Source: Thioalkalivibrio sp. XN8 | GTDB taxonomy: Bacteria; Pseudomonadota; Gammaproteobacteria; Steroidobacterales; XN24 | DNA length: 64,000 bases | NCBI RefSeq assembly: GCF_011058255.1 | Contig: NZ_JAALFH010000067.1 | Span: 493,724 to 557,723 of the forward strand | Direction of reading: 5' to 3' | Part shown: positions 20,430-30,989 of the stretch, one piece after another | How positions within the stretch are numbered: position 1 is the stretch's first letter | Layout: every line of letters starts with the position of its first letter | Position numbers and translations under genes: made by a program | Notes under the pieces: generated by a model | Told to the model about the DNA's origin: nothing | What the model saw: only the letters and a program-made list of their open reading frames with translations | Database searches by the model: none

Positions 20430-22022
20430 TCAGTCGATGGCCTCGTAGGCCACCAGCGTCAGGAAATCCATGCAGCGCTCCTCGACCGTGATTCGGTCGA
20501 GCAGCTTGGCGGCCTCGGCGTAGTGGCCCGAGGCGAATCGCTCCGCGCCCACTTCATCCCTGATCTTGGCCATCTCTTCGTCGCGCAGCTTTTCATACAG
20601 GGCAAAAGTCACCTTGCGCCCGTCGTCGAGCACGCCCTGCGGGTGCTTGATCCACTGCCAGATCTGCGCCCGCGCGATCTCTGCGGTCGCCGCGTCCTCC
20701 ATCAGGTTGTACAGCGGGACGCAGCCGTTGCCGCCGAGCCACGCCGCCATGTACTGGATGCCGACCGAGATATTGCTGCGCAGTCCCGCCTCGGTGATCT
20801 CGCCCTCGGGCATCCGCAGCAGGTCGGCCGCCGTGACGTGCACGTCTTCCCGCAGCTTGTCCAGCTGGTTGGGTGCCGGCATGTGGCGGTCGAAGATCTC
20901 CATCGCCACCGGCACCAGCCCGGGGTGCGCCACCCAGGTGCCGTCGTGGCCGTCGCCGGCCTCGCGCTCCTTGTCGGCACGCACCTTGGCGAGCGCCTCC
21001 TCGTTCGCTTCGGGGTCGCCCTTGATCGGGATCTGGGCGGCCATGCCGCCGATTGCCAGGGCGCCGCGGCGATGGCAGGTCTTGATGACCAGCTGCGAAT
21101 ACGAGCGCAGGAAGTGTGTGGCCATGGTGACCTGGTGCCGGTCCGGCAGGGTGAACTCCGGGTATTCCTGGAATTTCTTGATGAAACTGAAGATGTAGTC
21201 CCAGCGGCCGCAGTTGAGGCCGACGATATGCTCGCGCAGCTCGTAGAGAATCTCGTCGATCTCGAACGCCGCCAGGATAGTCTCGATCAGCACGGTGCAC
21301 TTGATGGTGCCCCGGGCCAGGCCGAGCGCGTCCTCGGCGTAACGGAACACCTCGGCCCAGAGCCGGGCCTCGAGGTGGCTTTCCAGCTTCGGCAGGTAGA
21401 AATACGGCCCCGACCCGATCTTCGCCGTGGCCGCCGCGTTATGGAACAGGTACAGCCCGAAATCGAACAGCCCGCCCGGCACCTGCCGGCCCGCGACTTC
21501 GACATGCTTCTCGTACAGGTGCCAGCCGCGCGGCCGCACGAACAGGGTCGCGACCTCGTCCTTGAGCTTGTATTCCTTGCCCTCGGGCGAGGTGAAAGAA
21601 ATGGTGCGGGCCACGGCGTCGCGCAGGGCGATCTGGCCCGGCAGCAGGTTGTCCCAGGCGGGCGTCATGGAGTCTTCGAAGTCCGCCATGAAGACCTTCG
21701 CGCCGGAGTTCAGGGCGTTGATGATCATCTTGCGGTCGACGGGACCGGTGATCTCGACGCGGCGGTCCTGCAGGTCGGCCGGGATCTCGCCGACCCGCCA
21801 GTCGCCCATGCGGATGTCGGCGGTCTCGGGCAGGAAATCGGGCAGCTGGCCGCGGTCGATCTCGGCCTGGCGCGCGCTGCGCCGGGCCAGCAGCTCCTCG
21901 ACGCGCGGCCCGAACCGGGCGGCGAGCTCGGCGAGGAAGGCCATGGCATCGGGCGAGAGAATGGCCTCGTAGCCGGGACGGACGGGGCCGAGGATCTGGT
22001 AGTCGGGGGCGGTCGTGGTCAT
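20430..22022 (-). CDS. aceB: Malate synthase A
   Basis: 530 aa, the AceB (MSA) length. It condenses glyoxylate with acetyl-CoA to malate. Conserved blocks include [67 protein letters not shown] and the catalytic-acid region [27 protein letters not shown] 22022 is preceded by AAGGA at 5 nt. It is first in the aceB-aceA pair, with a promoter about 100 nt upstream. Confidence 0.97.
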   Translation of the reverse strand: MTTTAPDYQILGPVRPGYEAILSPDAMAFLAELAARFGPRVEELLARRSARQAEIDRGQLPDFLPETADIRMGDWRVGEIPADLQDRRVEITGPVDRKMIINALNSGAKVFMADFEDSMTPAWDNLLPGQIALRDAVARTISFTSPEGKEYKLKDEVATLFVRPRGWHLYEKHVEVAGRQVPGGLFDFGLYLFHNAAATAKIGSGPYFYLPKLESHLEARLWAEVFRYAEDALGLARGTIKCTVLIETILAAFEIDEILYELREHIVGLNCGRWDYIFSFIKKFQEYPEFTLPDRHQVTMATHFLRSYSQLVIKTCHRRGALAIGGMAAQIPIKGDPEANEEALAKVRADKEREAGDGHDGTWVAHPGLVPVAMEIFDRHMPAPNQLDKLREDVHVTAADLLRMPEGEITEAGLRSNISVGIQYMAAWLGGNGCVPLYNLMEDAATAEIARAQIWQWIKHPQGVLDDGRKVTFALYEKLRDEEMAKIRDEVGAERFASGHYAEAAKLLDRITVEERCMDFLTLVAYEAID

Positions 22023-22124
22023 GGCTGTCCTTCTGCTTCCAGGCCGTCGAGGACCGGGCCGCGCGATAGCGGCCCTCGTGGCGCCAGCAGATGCGCTGCC
22101 GCCAGATAATTTCTGCACTGCGTC

Positions 22125-22153
22125 ATATTAGTTCGCGGCCACGGGCAATGCAA
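22125..22153 (-). promoter_or_regulatory. Candidate aceB promoter
   Basis: On the minus strand -35-like TTGCAT (22153-22148), 17 nt, and -10 TAATAT (22130-22125). The predicted leader of about 95 nt contains a perfect 7-bp hairpin (22056-22062 with 22069-22075). A run of seven T residues overlaps the -35 and may belong to the 3' end of the upstream thioredoxin-fold gene. Confidence 0.45.
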
Positions 22154-22194
22154 AAAAAGCAGCGCCGCCCCCTCGTCCCTGAACCCCGGCTGGA

Positions 22195-23304
22195 TCAGCT
22201 GCCGGCGGCCGCCAGTTCGCGGCGCACGAACTCCAGTTGCCCGCGATAAGTCCCGAGGCTCGGGTGCTCCGGCCCGGCCGCGGCCACTGCCGAGGCGAAG
22301 GCCTGTTCCGCCTCGGCCAGGCGGCCCATGCGCCGCAACAGGCGGCCGTGCGCAGAGTGAAAGCGGGCTGCCTGTTCGGGGAACTCCTCGACCGCTGCCC
22401 GGGCGCGCGCCTCGGCGGGCACCAGCAGGGTGCCGGTCGGCTCGCGGAAAGCCAGGTAGAGGTACTGGGCCACCGTGTCCGCGTCCATGCTGCCGCCGTA
22501 AACCTCGCCGATGTAGGCTTGCGCCGCCGCCTGCTGGCCCGTGGCCAGCAGGGCCCAGGCCTTGGCGTACATGTAGTCCTGGCGCCCCGTGCCCGCCGGG
22601 TACTGCCCGGCCCACTCCGCCAGTTCGCGGAGCACCCGGGCATGGTCATTCTCGATCCGCTGGGTCGGCTGCAGGATCGCGCGCAGGGAAATCTCCAGCC
22701 GCTGCTCCGGCGAGAGCTCGTCACGCAGCAGCAGGCTCTGGAACACCCGGCGGGCCGGATCGGCCTGGCCGGCCGCCAGGTAGGCCTGGGCCAGAGTCTC
22801 GAGCGCCGCGACGTCATTCTGCTCGCGCACGGCCGCCTGGGCCGCCATGATCCCGTCATACCCCGCCGCCGCCTGCCGCAACCGGTCCTCGTAATCGTCC
22901 GGGTAGCCGACGATGGCCGCGACCTGGCGCGCGTCCCCGAGGCGCTGGTCACCCGGCGCGGGCCGCAGCAACAGCGTCGTGGGCGTGCCGAGGAAGCCCA
23001 GGCCCTGGGCGGCCAGGAAGCTCGCGTCCGGCTCGTCGTAGCCGAGGATTTCCAGCACCTGCCAGTCGGCCGTCAGCGCGGCAATCCCCGCAGCCTGCGG
23101 ATTCCGCAGCAGCTCGTTGTCGAGCTGGATACAGCCGGGGCACCAGTCCGGCTGGGTGATGACCACCATGATGTAGCTGTCGGCCGCCGTCGCCCGGGCC
23201 ATCACGGCGCCGATGGTCTCGGGCGTCCATTCGGCGAACCGCACGGCCGCCGTCGCGGTCACGGAGGCAGTCAGGAGCAGTGACAAAACAAGCGCGCGCA
23301 GCAC
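22195..23304 (-). CDS. Exported thioredoxin-fold protein with TPR-like C-terminus
   Basis: 369 aa from GTG 23304, selected because GAGGA lies 6 nt upstream and it gives a signal peptide (about 1-22, leucine-rich, ending ATA-A). The thioredoxin-like domain (about 25-140) has the redox motif WCPGC after VVITQPD and a cis-proline region GFLGTPTTLLL. The rest is helical with repeated A-E-A-Q-A-F type patterns resembling TPRs. It is probably a periplasmic disulfide or reductant-handling protein; the partner is unknown. Frame is open upstream but those starts lack ribosome sites. It is divergent from the rluE-like gene. Confidence 0.72.
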   Translation of the reverse strand: MLRALVLSLLLTASVTATAAVRFAEWTPETIGAVMARATAADSYIMVVITQPDWCPGCIQLDNELLRNPQAAGIAALTADWQVLEILGYDEPDASFLAAQGLGFLGTPTTLLLRPAPGDQRLGDARQVAAIVGYPDDYEDRLRQAAAGYDGIMAAQAAVREQNDVAALETLAQAYLAAGQADPARRVFQSLLLRDELSPEQRLEISLRAILQPTQRIENDHARVLRELAEWAGQYPAGTGRQDYMYAKAWALLATGQQAAAQAYIGEVYGGSMDADTVAQYLYLAFREPTGTLLVPAEARARAAVEEFPEQAARFHSAHGRLLRRMGRLAEAEQAFASAVAAAGPEHPSLGTYRGQLEFVRRELAAAGS

Positions 23305-23431
23305 GGCAATTCCTCTTTTCGTCGAGCCTGGGGGCATAGCTTGAAAGACCGCGCCCCGCTCATGGCAGTTCCCGGGCCGGAACGGCATGATGGCCGGGTC
23401 CGGCCAGTCACGGCCCCGCCAGCGCTGCATC

Positions 23432-24112
23432 ATGCCAGATCGGAAACCGCCTGAAACCCGCCTGCTCCTGTTCAACAAGCCCTACCGGGTGCTGAGCCAG
23501 TTCAGCCCGTCGGGCCATAAGGCGACGCTGGCCGATTTCATCGACGTCCCGGCGGTCTATCCCGCCGGCCGGCTCGACTACGACAGCGAGGGGCTCCTGC
23601 TGCTGACCGACGACGGCGCGCTGCAGGCCTGGCTCAGCCAGCCGCGCCAGCGCCAGTGGAAGACCTACTGGGTCCAGGTGGAGGGGCTTCCGCAGGAAGA
23701 CGCGCTCGAGGCCCTGCGCCGCGGGGTCGCGCTGGCTGACGGCCCGACCCTGCCGGCGCGCGTCCGGCGCTTGGCGCCGCCGGCACTCTGGCCGCGCGAC
23801 CCGCCGATCCGGGCCCGGCGCCACATCCCCGACAGCTGGCTCGAGCTGGCGATCCGCGAGGGGCGCAACCGGCAGGTCCGGCGCATGACCGCCGCCGTCG
23901 GCCATCCGACCCTGCGGCTGGTGCGGGTGGGCGTGGGCCCGTTTGGGCTGGAGGGGCTCGAGCCGGGCCAGTGGCGCGAGGCGCAGCCGCCGCCGGACTG
24001 GCTCAGCGGCCGCGCAGCTCCGCGATCCGCATCGCGAGCTCGAGGGCCTGCTCGTAGTTCAGCCGCGGATCGACCTGCGACAGGTAGGCGCGCTCGAGGT
24101 CGGCCTCGTTGA
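23432..24112 (+). CDS. rluE: Pseudouridine synthase of the RsuA/RluE family
   Basis: 226 aa. It isomerises a uridine in rRNA; the closest fit is RluE (23S U2457). The catalytic motif [18 protein letters not shown] with the essential Asp is at about 45-62. [14 protein letters not shown] at the start and [24 protein letters not shown] near the end are family blocks. No S4 domain is present, as expected for RluE. The last 35 or so residues are a basic Arg/Ala/Pro tail encoded over the 3' end of the convergent DAHP synthase gene (110-nt overlap). ATG 23432 gives the shortest N-terminus consistent with the family. Confidence 0.85.
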   Translation: MPDRKPPETRLLLFNKPYRVLSQFSPSGHKATLADFIDVPAVYPAGRLDYDSEGLLLLTDDGALQAWLSQPRQRQWKTYWVQVEGLPQEDALEALRRGVALADGPTLPARVRRLAPPALWPRDPPIRARRHIPDSWLELAIREGRNRQVRRMTAAVGHPTLRLVRVGVGPFGLEGLEPGQWREAQPPPDWLSGRAAPRSASRARGPARSSAADRPATGRRARGRPR

Positions 24113-25355
24113 GCCCGCGGGCGCCGCCGATGCACTCGGTGACGTCGTCGCCGGTCAGCTCGAAGTGCACGCCGCCCAGGTAGCTGCCCATTTCCTCGTG
24201 GATGCGGAAAGCTTGCTCGACCTCGGAGAGGATGCGGTCGAAGCTGCGGGTCTTGATGCCGCTGGCCGTGGTCTCGGTGTTGCCGTGCATCGGGTCGCAG
24301 ACCCAGAGCACCGTGGCGCCCTTGGCCTGCACGGCCTCGATCATGCGCGGCAGGTGCTCGGCGATGCTGCCCGACCCGAAGCGATGGATCAGGGTCAGGC
24401 GACCGGGCTCGTCGCGGGGGTTCAAGGCGTCGATCAGCGCCTCGAGCCACTCGTTGCTCATGCCCGCGCTGATCTTCACCGCGACCGGGTTGGCGATGCC
24501 GCGGAAATACTCCACGTGCGCGCCGTCCACCTGGGCCGTGCGCATCCCGATCCAGGGAAAATGCGTGGACAGGTTGTACCAGCGGCCCCAGCGCTGGATG
24601 AAGCGCGTCTGGGCCTGCTCATAGAGCAGGTGCAGCCCCTCGTGGGAGGCGTAGAAATCGATGCGCCGGGTCCGGGAAACCGGCTGGCCCGAGATGAACT
24701 CGAAGAAGTCCATCGAGTCCGTGATGCTCTTGATGATGCGCTTGTAAGCCTGCTCGAAAGGCGTTGCCGTGGCGAAGCCGATGTCCCAGTACTCGGGGTG
24801 ATGCAGGTCGGCAAAGCCGCCCTCGGCGAGCGCGCGCACGAAGTTGAGGGTCAGGGCCGCCCGGTGGTAGCCCTCGAGCATCAGCTCCGGGTCGGGCGTG
24901 CGGTCCTCCGGCGTGAAGCCGACCCGGTTCACCAGGTCGCCGCGGTAACTCGGCAGCGTGACGCCGTCGCGGGTCTCGGTGTCGGCCGAGCGCGGCTTGG
25001 CGTACTGCCCAGCCATGCGGCCCACCCGGATCACCGGCCGCTTCAGGCTGTGCAGCAACACGACGCTCACCTGGAGCAGGATCTTCAGCTTGCGCGCGAT
25101 CTGGTCGGAATTGCAGTCGCCGAAATTCTCGGCGCAGTCGCCGCCCTGGAGCAGGAAGGCCTCACCCCGTTGCGCCCGGGCGATCTGTTTCTGCAGCGCC
25201 TCGACCTCCCATGACACCACCAGCGGCGGCAGGCGGGAGAGCCGCTCGACCACGACCCGCAGCGCGGCGGCGTCGGGATAGGCGGGCTGCTGGGTGGCGC
25301 GCATGCCCTGCCAGCTGTCGGGGCGCCATTCGGGCCTGGCTGGATCTGCAATCAT
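24003..25355 (-). CDS. Class II 3-deoxy-7-phosphoheptulonate (DAHP) synthase
   Basis: 450 aa, plant/microbial type II DAHP synthase. It joins phosphoenolpyruvate and erythrose 4-phosphate in the first step of aromatic amino acid synthesis. Diagnostic segments are [37 protein letters not shown], the [17 protein letters not shown] region, KISAGM and CDPMHGNT (metal site). AGGA lies 7 nt before the ATG. Leftward TTTGCA/TAGGAT, 17 nt apart, just upstream could be its promoter. It is unrelated in sequence to class I AroF/G/H and usually differently feedback-regulated. Confidence 0.95.
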   Translation of the reverse strand: MIADPARPEWRPDSWQGMRATQQPAYPDAAALRVVVERLSRLPPLVVSWEVEALQKQIARAQRGEAFLLQGGDCAENFGDCNSDQIARKLKILLQVSVVLLHSLKRPVIRVGRMAGQYAKPRSADTETRDGVTLPSYRGDLVNRVGFTPEDRTPDPELMLEGYHRAALTLNFVRALAEGGFADLHHPEYWDIGFATATPFEQAYKRIIKSITDSMDFFEFISGQPVSRTRRIDFYASHEGLHLLYEQAQTRFIQRWGRWYNLSTHFPWIGMRTAQVDGAHVEYFRGIANPVAVKISAGMSNEWLEALIDALNPRDEPGRLTLIHRFGSGSIAEHLPRMIEAVQAKGATVLWVCDPMHGNTETTASGIKTRSFDRILSEVEQAFRIHEEMGSYLGGVHFELTGDDVTECIGGARGLNEADLERAYLSQVDPRLNYEQALELAMRIAELRGR

Positions 25356-25527
25356 GCGGCAATCCTAACGGTTTTATGTCGCAGTGCAAAAGCCTCTTTC
25401 GGCACGGTACGGCTGGCGCCCCGCAGGCTGAGCCGCGATAATTGGAAACCTGCGCGAGCCCGCGCCCTGCCGCGGGCTCATTCGACACCCGGGTCCGGCC
25501 ACGGCCGGCCCAGTCTGGGAGCCATAC

Positions 25528-26691
25528 ATGCATCGAGTTCTCGTTCTCGGGGCCGGCAAGATCGGGGCCCTGATTTCCGGCCTGCTGGCCGAATCAGGGG
25601 ATTACCACATCGACCTGGCGGACGTCGACGCCGCCGCCGCCGCCGCCGTGGTGAAGGCGCACGGCCTGCCCAACGTCCGCGCCTTCGGCCTCGACGCCAC
25701 CGACCGCGCCGCGCTGGAGGCCCACCTCGAGGCGCACCCGGCCGACGCCGTGATCTCCGGCCTGCCCTATTTCTGCAACGTGCCGGTGGCCGAGGCCTGC
25801 CGGGCGCACGGCATGCATTACTTCGACCTGACCGAGGACGTCGCCGTCACCGAGCAGGTGCGCACCATCGCCGACGGGGCCACGACCGCGTTCGCGCCGC
25901 AGTGCGGCCTGGCGCCGGGCTTCGTCAGCATCGCGGCCAACGAGCTCGCGCAGCATTTCCAGGAGCTGCGCACCGTCAAGCTGCGGGTGGGCGCCCTGCC
26001 CCAGCATCCCAACAACGTGCTGAAGTACTCGCTGACCTGGTCTACCGACGGCCTGATCAACGAGTACGGCAACATGTGCGAGGCCGTCGAAGACGGCGCG
26101 ATCATCCGCGTGCTGCCGCTGGAGGGCCTGGAGGAGATCGAGATCGACGGCACCAGGTACGAGGCGTTCAACACCTCGGGCGGCCTCGGCTCGCTGGCGG
26201 ACTCATGGCAGGGACGCGTGCGCAAGATGAACTACAAGACCATGCGCTATCCCGGCCATTGCAGCCAGATGCGGCTGCTGATGAACGGGCTGAAGCTGAA
26301 CCACGACCGCGACACGCTCAAGCGGATCCTCGAGAACGCCGTGCCGCGCACGCTGCAGGACGTCGTAATCGTCTATGTCTCGGTCGTCGGGCGGCAGGAC
26401 GGCGAGCTGCGCGAGGAGAACTACGTCAACAAGATCTATCCGCAGGTCATCGCGGGCCGGCTGTGGTCCGCCATCCAGGTCACGACGGCGGCGGGCGTCT
26501 GCGCCATCACCGACCTGGTGCTCAGCAACCCCGGGACACACCGGGGGTTCGTCACCCAGGAGAGTTTCAAGCTGAAGGACGTGCTCGATAACCGCTTCGG
26601 GCGCTACTACGCACACGGCGGCACCTACGAGGTGTCGGCCCGCATGATCGCGACTGGGGCCGTGGGCCACCAGCGCGCAAAGGGAGACTGA
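25528..26691 (+). CDS. Saccharopine dehydrogenase family protein
   Basis: 387 aa. An N-terminal Rossmann fold ([14 protein letters not shown], residues 4-17; acidic LADVD at the end of strand two) is followed by the saccharopine-dehydrogenase catalytic domain ([31 protein letters not shown]). In the saccharopine route it oxidises saccharopine to glutamate and aminoadipate semialdehyde. The next gene, 2 nt downstream, encodes an antiquitin-type dehydrogenase for that semialdehyde, so the pair makes functional sense. No lysine-ketoglutarate reductase is in the window. A -10-like GATAAT sits at 25437-25442. Carboxynorspermidine synthase is related but lacks this partner. Confidence 0.82.
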   Translation: MHRVLVLGAGKIGALISGLLAESGDYHIDLADVDAAAAAAVVKAHGLPNVRAFGLDATDRAALEAHLEAHPADAVISGLPYFCNVPVAEACRAHGMHYFDLTEDVAVTEQVRTIADGATTAFAPQCGLAPGFVSIAANELAQHFQELRTVKLRVGALPQHPNNVLKYSLTWSTDGLINEYGNMCEAVEDGAIIRVLPLEGLEEIEIDGTRYEAFNTSGGLGSLADSWQGRVRKMNYKTMRYPGHCSQMRLLMNGLKLNHDRDTLKRILENAVPRTLQDVVIVYVSVVGRQDGELREENYVNKIYPQVIAGRLWSAIQVTTAAGVCAITDLVLSNPGTHRGFVTQESFKLKDVLDNRFGRYYAHGGTYEVSARMIATGAVGHQRAKGD

Positions 26692-26693
26692 AG

Positions 26694-28211
26694 ATGCACG
26701 AGATCCTGCAAAGCCTCGGCCTGGAGGACGAGAACTCCGGCGCCTGGGCGGGCGGCCGCGAACTCGCCGGCCAGGGCAAGACCATCGAATCCGTGAACCC
26801 CGCCACTGGCGAGCGGATCGCCGGCGTGCGCACCGCCTCGGCGGACGAGTACGAGGAAATCATCGGCGCCGCGCGCGAGGCGTTCCACCTGTGGCGCGCC
26901 ATGCCCGCGCCGCACCGGGGCGAAGCGGTCCGGTTGTGCGCCGAAGCCCTGCGCCGCCACAAGGACGCCCTGGGCAGCCTGGTGAGCCTGGAGATGGGCA
27001 AGATCAAGGCCGAGGGCGACGGCGAAGTCCAGGAAATGATCGATATCGCCGACTTCGCCGTGGGCCAGTCGCGCATGCTCTATGGCCGCACCATGCACTC
27101 GGAGCGGCCCGGCCACCGGATGTACGAGCAATGGCACCCGCTCGGCGTCGTCGGCATCATCAGCGCCTTCAATTTCCCGGTCGCGGTCTGGAGCTGGAAC
27201 GCTTTCATCGCCGCCGTCTGCGGCGACGTGTGCATCTGGAAGCCATCCCCCAAGACGCCGCTGTGCGCCATCGCCGTGCAGAAGATCTGCAACGAGGCGT
27301 TGCGCGCAGGTGACTTCCCGCCGATCTTCAACGTCTTCGTCGAGAGCGACGTCGCCCTGGCCGAGGCCTTCGTCGACGATCCGCGGGTCGACCTGGTGTC
27401 GTTCACCGGCTCCACGCCCGTGGGCCGGAAGGTGGGCGAGCGCGTGGCGGCGCGCATGGGCCGCTCGCTGCTCGAGCTGGGCGGCAACAACGCCATCATC
27501 GTCGACGAGAAGGCCAACCTGGAGCTGGCCGTCCCCGCGATCGTGTTCGGCGCCGTCGGCACGGCCGGGCAGCGCTGCACCTCGACGCGGCGCGTGCTGG
27601 TCCACTACAAGATGTTCGACGAGCTCGCGCACCGGCTGGTGTACGCCTACGAGCAGGTCAAGGTCGGCGATCCGCTGGATTCGGGCACCCTGATGGGGCC
27701 GCTGATCGACAGCGCCGCCGTCGTGCACTACGAGCGGGCGCTGGAACGCGTCATCGCCCGCGGCGGCCGGGTGCTGACCGGCGGCCACGTCATCGACCGC
27801 AAAGGTCACTTCGTCCAGCCGACCATCGTCAAGGCGAGCAACGAGTGGGACGTGGTGCAGGAAGAGACCTTCGCCCCGATCCTGTACCTGATTCCCTACC
27901 ACCACTTCGACGAGGCGGTCGCGCTCAACAACTCGGTCCGCCAGGGCCTGTCTTCGGCCATCTTCACCGACGACCTGCAGGCGGCCGAGCGCTTCCTGGC
28001 GGCGACCGGCAGCGATTGCGGCATCGCCAACGTCAACATCGGCACCTCCGGGGCCGAGATCGGCGGCGCCTTCGGCGGCGAGAAGGAGACCGGGGGCGGC
28101 CGGGAGGCCGGCTCGGACGCGTGGAAGGCCTACATGCGGCGGCAGACCAACACCATCAACTTCAGCCACGAGCTGCCGCTCGCGCAGGGCATCAAGTTCG
28201 AGCTGGACTGA
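26694..28211 (+). CDS. ALDH7/antiquitin-type aldehyde dehydrogenase (aminoadipate semialdehyde dehydrogenase)
   Basis: 505 aa, NAD-dependent aldehyde dehydrogenase. The opening [15 protein letters not shown], the segment [15 protein letters not shown], the glutamate motif LLELGGNN, the catalytic cysteine in [12 protein letters not shown], and the late [19 protein letters not shown] are specific to the ALDH7 (antiquitin) group, whose known substrate is alpha-aminoadipate semialdehyde from lysine breakdown. It is translated directly after the saccharopine dehydrogenase. Its stop abuts the stop of the convergent asparaginase-like gene with no gap. Confidence 0.9.
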   Translation: MHEILQSLGLEDENSGAWAGGRELAGQGKTIESVNPATGERIAGVRTASADEYEEIIGAAREAFHLWRAMPAPHRGEAVRLCAEALRRHKDALGSLVSLEMGKIKAEGDGEVQEMIDIADFAVGQSRMLYGRTMHSERPGHRMYEQWHPLGVVGIISAFNFPVAVWSWNAFIAAVCGDVCIWKPSPKTPLCAIAVQKICNEALRAGDFPPIFNVFVESDVALAEAFVDDPRVDLVSFTGSTPVGRKVGERVAARMGRSLLELGGNNAIIVDEKANLELAVPAIVFGAVGTAGQRCTSTRRVLVHYKMFDELAHRLVYAYEQVKVGDPLDSGTLMGPLIDSAAVVHYERALERVIARGGRVLTGGHVIDRKGHFVQPTIVKASNEWDVVQEETFAPILYLIPYHHFDEAVALNNSVRQGLSSAIFTDDLQAAERFLAATGSDCGIANVNIGTSGAEIGGAFGGEKETGGGREAGSDAWKAYMRRQTNTINFSHELPLAQGIKFELD

Positions 28212-28709
28212 TCAGTCGTCGGTGCGCTCGAAGCGGTTGCGGCCGCGATTCTTGCGCACATGGTCCCAGGGGAAGACCTGCCCGCTCATGGCGATCCAGA
28301 CGCCGGGCGGGCAGGCCTGGACCGCCGCCACCGCCATGCCGATGTTGAACACCGCGTCGGAGGCCTGGAAGCGCGCCGGGCTGAGCGCACCGGTCATCAC
28401 GATGGTCTTGCCGGGCACGTCGGCCAGGGCCCGCGCCGTGTCCACCATGGTGTCCGTGCCGTGGGTGACGATGACCCGCGACTCCTCGCGTACCTGCACC
28501 GCCGCCCGGATGGCGGCCCGGTCCGCATCGGTCAGCTGCAGGCTGTCCTTGCGCATCAGCGGCACGACCTCGAAATCGAACGTCACGCCGCCCTCGCGCA
28601 GGATCTTCCCGACCACGGTCTCGCCCACCTCGAAGCGGCTCATGTCGTCGAAATAGACCTTGTCGATGGTGCCGCCGGTGGTGAGGACGACGATCCGGTT
28701 GTCTGCCAT
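28212..28709 (-). CDS. Half-size asparaginase-domain protein
   Basis: 165 aa, about half of a normal L-asparaginase. It contains the N-terminal domain only: VLTTGGTIDK with the first catalytic Thr and VTHGTDTM with the second Thr-Asp pair, then MTGALSPARF. The C-terminal domain, which normally contributes to the neighbouring active site in the tetramer, is absent. There is no sign of a lost second half downstream; the gene ends with its own stop next to the ALDH7 gene. ATG 28709 is preferred to an upstream TTG. Activity on asparagine is uncertain; it may be a distinct small amidohydrolase-like family. Confidence 0.75.
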   Translation of the reverse strand: MADNRIVVLTTGGTIDKVYFDDMSRFEVGETVVGKILREGGVTFDFEVVPLMRKDSLQLTDADRAAIRAAVQVREESRVIVTHGTDTMVDTARALADVPGKTIVMTGALSPARFQASDAVFNIGMAVAAVQACPPGVWIAMSGQVFPWDHVRKNRGRNRFERTDD

Positions 28710-28795
28710 GTCGATGCCGGGGGAGCGGGCGGGCGGCAAGTATATCGCCGCCCGGCATATGGCGCCCTCCCCGCCCTGTGGTTAACATGGAGAAC

Positions 28796-30196
28796 ATGAG
28801 AACTTTCCGCGCCATGGTGGCCTGCCTGCTGTTCCTGGTCGCGCTCGCAGCGCTCAGCCAGGCGGATGAAGGGGCGCGCACCGCCGGCACCGGCGGCCAG
28901 GCCGTGCTGCTCGAAATCATGGGCCCGATCGGCCCGGCGACCAGCAACTACGTGGTGCGCGGCATCGAACAGGGCGCCGCGGACAACGCCAGGCTGATCA
29001 TCATCCAGATGGACACGCCAGGCGGCCTCGACACCGCCATGCGCGACATCATCAAGGCAATCCTCAGTTCTCCGGTCCCGGTAGTGAGCTGGGTGGCGCC
29101 GAGCGGCTCGCGGGCCGCCAGCGCCGGCACCTACATCCTGATGGCCAGCCACGTGGCGGCCATGGCGCCGGCGACCAACCTCGGCGCGGCGACCCCGGTG
29201 CCGGTCGGCGGTGGGCAGCAGCCCGCGGCTCCCGCCGAGCAGCCCGCGGCCGAGCCGGAAGCGTCCGGCGAGGAGTCCGCCGGCGAGGCGCCGCCCATGC
29301 AGGGCGGGCCGGAGGCCAAGGCCGTCAACGACGCGGTCGCCTACATCCGGGGCCTGGCCGAGCGGCGCGGCCGCAACGCGGACTGGGCCGAGAAAGCCGT
29401 GCGCGAATCGGCCAGCCTCACCGCCGAGCGCGCGGTCGAGGAAAACGTCATCGACTTCGTGGCCGCGGACATGGGCGAACTGCTGGCGGCACTGGACGGC
29501 CGGACCGTCTCCACCGAGCTCGGCGACATCCAGCTCGACACGGCGGGCCTGGCGGTGGAGCGCAAGGAACCGGACTGGCGGACCGAGCTGCTGGCCGTGA
29601 TCACGAGCCCGACCGTCGCCTACATGCTGCTGCTGGCCGGCATCTACGGCCTGATCTTCGAGGGCTACAACCCGGGCGCCATCCTGCCCGGCGTGGTCGG
29701 CGCCATCTGCCTGCTGCTGGCCCTGTACGCCTTCCAGGTCCTGCCGGTGAACTATGCCGGGCTCGGGCTGATCGCGCTGGGCGTACTGTTGATGATCGGG
29801 GAGATCTTCGTGCCGAGCTTCGGCGCGCTCGGCATTGGCGGGCTCATTGCCTTCGTGGTCGGCTCGATCATCCTGATGGACACGGACGTGCCCGGCTTCG
29901 GCATCCCGATGGCGTTGATCGGCTCGGTCGCATTGCTGGGCGGCAGCGCCGTAATGGCGATCGTCTGGTTCGCGGTGCGTGCCCGCAACCGCCCCATCGT
30001 CAGCGGGCGCGAGGACATGCTGGGCGCGCCGGCCGTCGCCATGGCCGACTTCAGCGGCACGGGCCAGGTGCGGGTGCACGGCGAGATCTGGAACGCCCAT
30101 GCGGCGCAGCCGGTACACCAGGGCGCGCCGCTGCGGGTCACCGGCATGAAGGGGCTGGTCCTGGAAGTCGAGCCCGACGAAACCAAGGAGAACTGA
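28796..30196 (+). CDS. NfeD-like membrane serine protease (ClpP-class)
   Basis: 466 aa from ATG 28796; ATG 28787 and GTG 28778 are also possible. There is a signal peptide (about 5-23), then a ClpP-like protease domain. Its nucleophile Ser109 lies in [11 protein letters not shown] and the likely general-base Lys in [13 protein letters not shown], like the characterised 1510-N protease. A Pro/Glu/Ala-rich insert of about 40 residues separates them. Four or five membrane spans and a C-terminal OB-fold NfeD domain follow. It stops 1 nt before the slipin gene; such pairs cleave or assemble with stomatin-like proteins in membrane quality control. Confidence 0.88.
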   Translation: MRTFRAMVACLLFLVALAALSQADEGARTAGTGGQAVLLEIMGPIGPATSNYVVRGIEQGAADNARLIIIQMDTPGGLDTAMRDIIKAILSSPVPVVSWVAPSGSRAASAGTYILMASHVAAMAPATNLGAATPVPVGGGQQPAAPAEQPAAEPEASGEESAGEAPPMQGGPEAKAVNDAVAYIRGLAERRGRNADWAEKAVRESASLTAERAVEENVIDFVAADMGELLAALDGRTVSTELGDIQLDTAGLAVERKEPDWRTELLAVITSPTVAYMLLLAGIYGLIFEGYNPGAILPGVVGAICLLLALYAFQVLPVNYAGLGLIALGVLLMIGEIFVPSFGALGIGGLIAFVVGSIILMDTDVPGFGIPMALIGSVALLGGSAVMAIVWFAVRARNRPIVSGREDMLGAPAVAMADFSGTGQVRVHGEIWNAHAAQPVHQGAPLRVTGMKGLVLEVEPDETKEN

Positions 30197-30197
30197 C

Positions 30198-30989
30198 ATG
30201 TTCGAGTATTTCGGCACCCTGCTCATCGCCGGTATCGCGCTGGTCCTCTTGAGCGCGATCAAGATCCTGAAGGAATACGAGCGCGGCGTCATTTTCCAGC
30301 TGGGCCGGTTCTACAAGGTAAAAGGGCCCGGCCTGATCATCGTGATCCCGGTGATCCAGCAGATGGTGAAAACCGACCTGCGCATCGTGGTCATGGACGT
30401 GCCCACGCAGGACGTGATCTCCCAGGACAACGTCTCCGTCAAGGTCAACGCGGTGGTCTATTTCCGCATCGTCGATCCGGAGCGGGCCATCATCCAGGTG
30501 GAGAATGTCTTCGACGCCACCAGCCAGCTGGCCCAGACGACCCTGCGCTCGGTCCTCGGCAAGCACGACCTCGACGAGATGCTGTCGGAACGCGACAAGC
30601 TCAACACGGATATCCAGGCGATCCTCGACCAGCAGACGGACAACTGGGGCATCAAGGTCACCAACGTGGAAATCAAGCACGTGGACCTGGAACCCAGCAT
30701 GGTGCGCGCGATTGCCCAGCAGGCGGAAGCCGAGCGGGCGCGACGCGCCAAGGTCATTCACGCCGAGGGCGAGATGCAGGCCTCCCAGAAGCTGCTGGAG
30801 GCCGCCCAGAAACTGTCCCGCGAGCCGCAGGCCATGCAGCTCCGTTACCTGCAGACGCTGGCCCAGGTGGCCGGCGAAAAGACCAACACCATCGTCTTCC
30901 CGTTGCCGCTCGACCTGGTGGCGCCGTTGCTGCAGCGACTCCCGACCAAGCCGGGCGAGCCCGGCGCGCCGGACGGCGGGGACGCCTAG
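30198..30989 (+). CDS. Slipin/stomatin-like SPFH membrane protein
   Basis: 263 aa. A short N-terminal membrane segment (about 5-22) precedes the SPFH/band-7 domain ([53 protein letters not shown]). A coiled-coil helix ([19 protein letters not shown] region, about 170-220) and a conserved IVFPLP segment follow. Such proteins oligomerise into membrane cages and, in the archaeal relative, are cut by the partner NfeD protease at a C-terminal hydrophobic site. Operon with nfeD. Its stop overlaps the 3' end of the convergent degV gene by 4 nt. Confidence 0.9.
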   Translation: MFEYFGTLLIAGIALVLLSAIKILKEYERGVIFQLGRFYKVKGPGLIIVIPVIQQMVKTDLRIVVMDVPTQDVISQDNVSVKVNAVVYFRIVDPERAIIQVENVFDATSQLAQTTLRSVLGKHDLDEMLSERDKLNTDIQAILDQQTDNWGIKVTNVEIKHVDLEPSMVRAIAQQAEAERARRAKVIHAEGEMQASQKLLEAAQKLSREPQAMQLRYLQTLAQVAGEKTNTIVFPLPLDLVAPLLQRLPTKPGEPGAPDGGDA

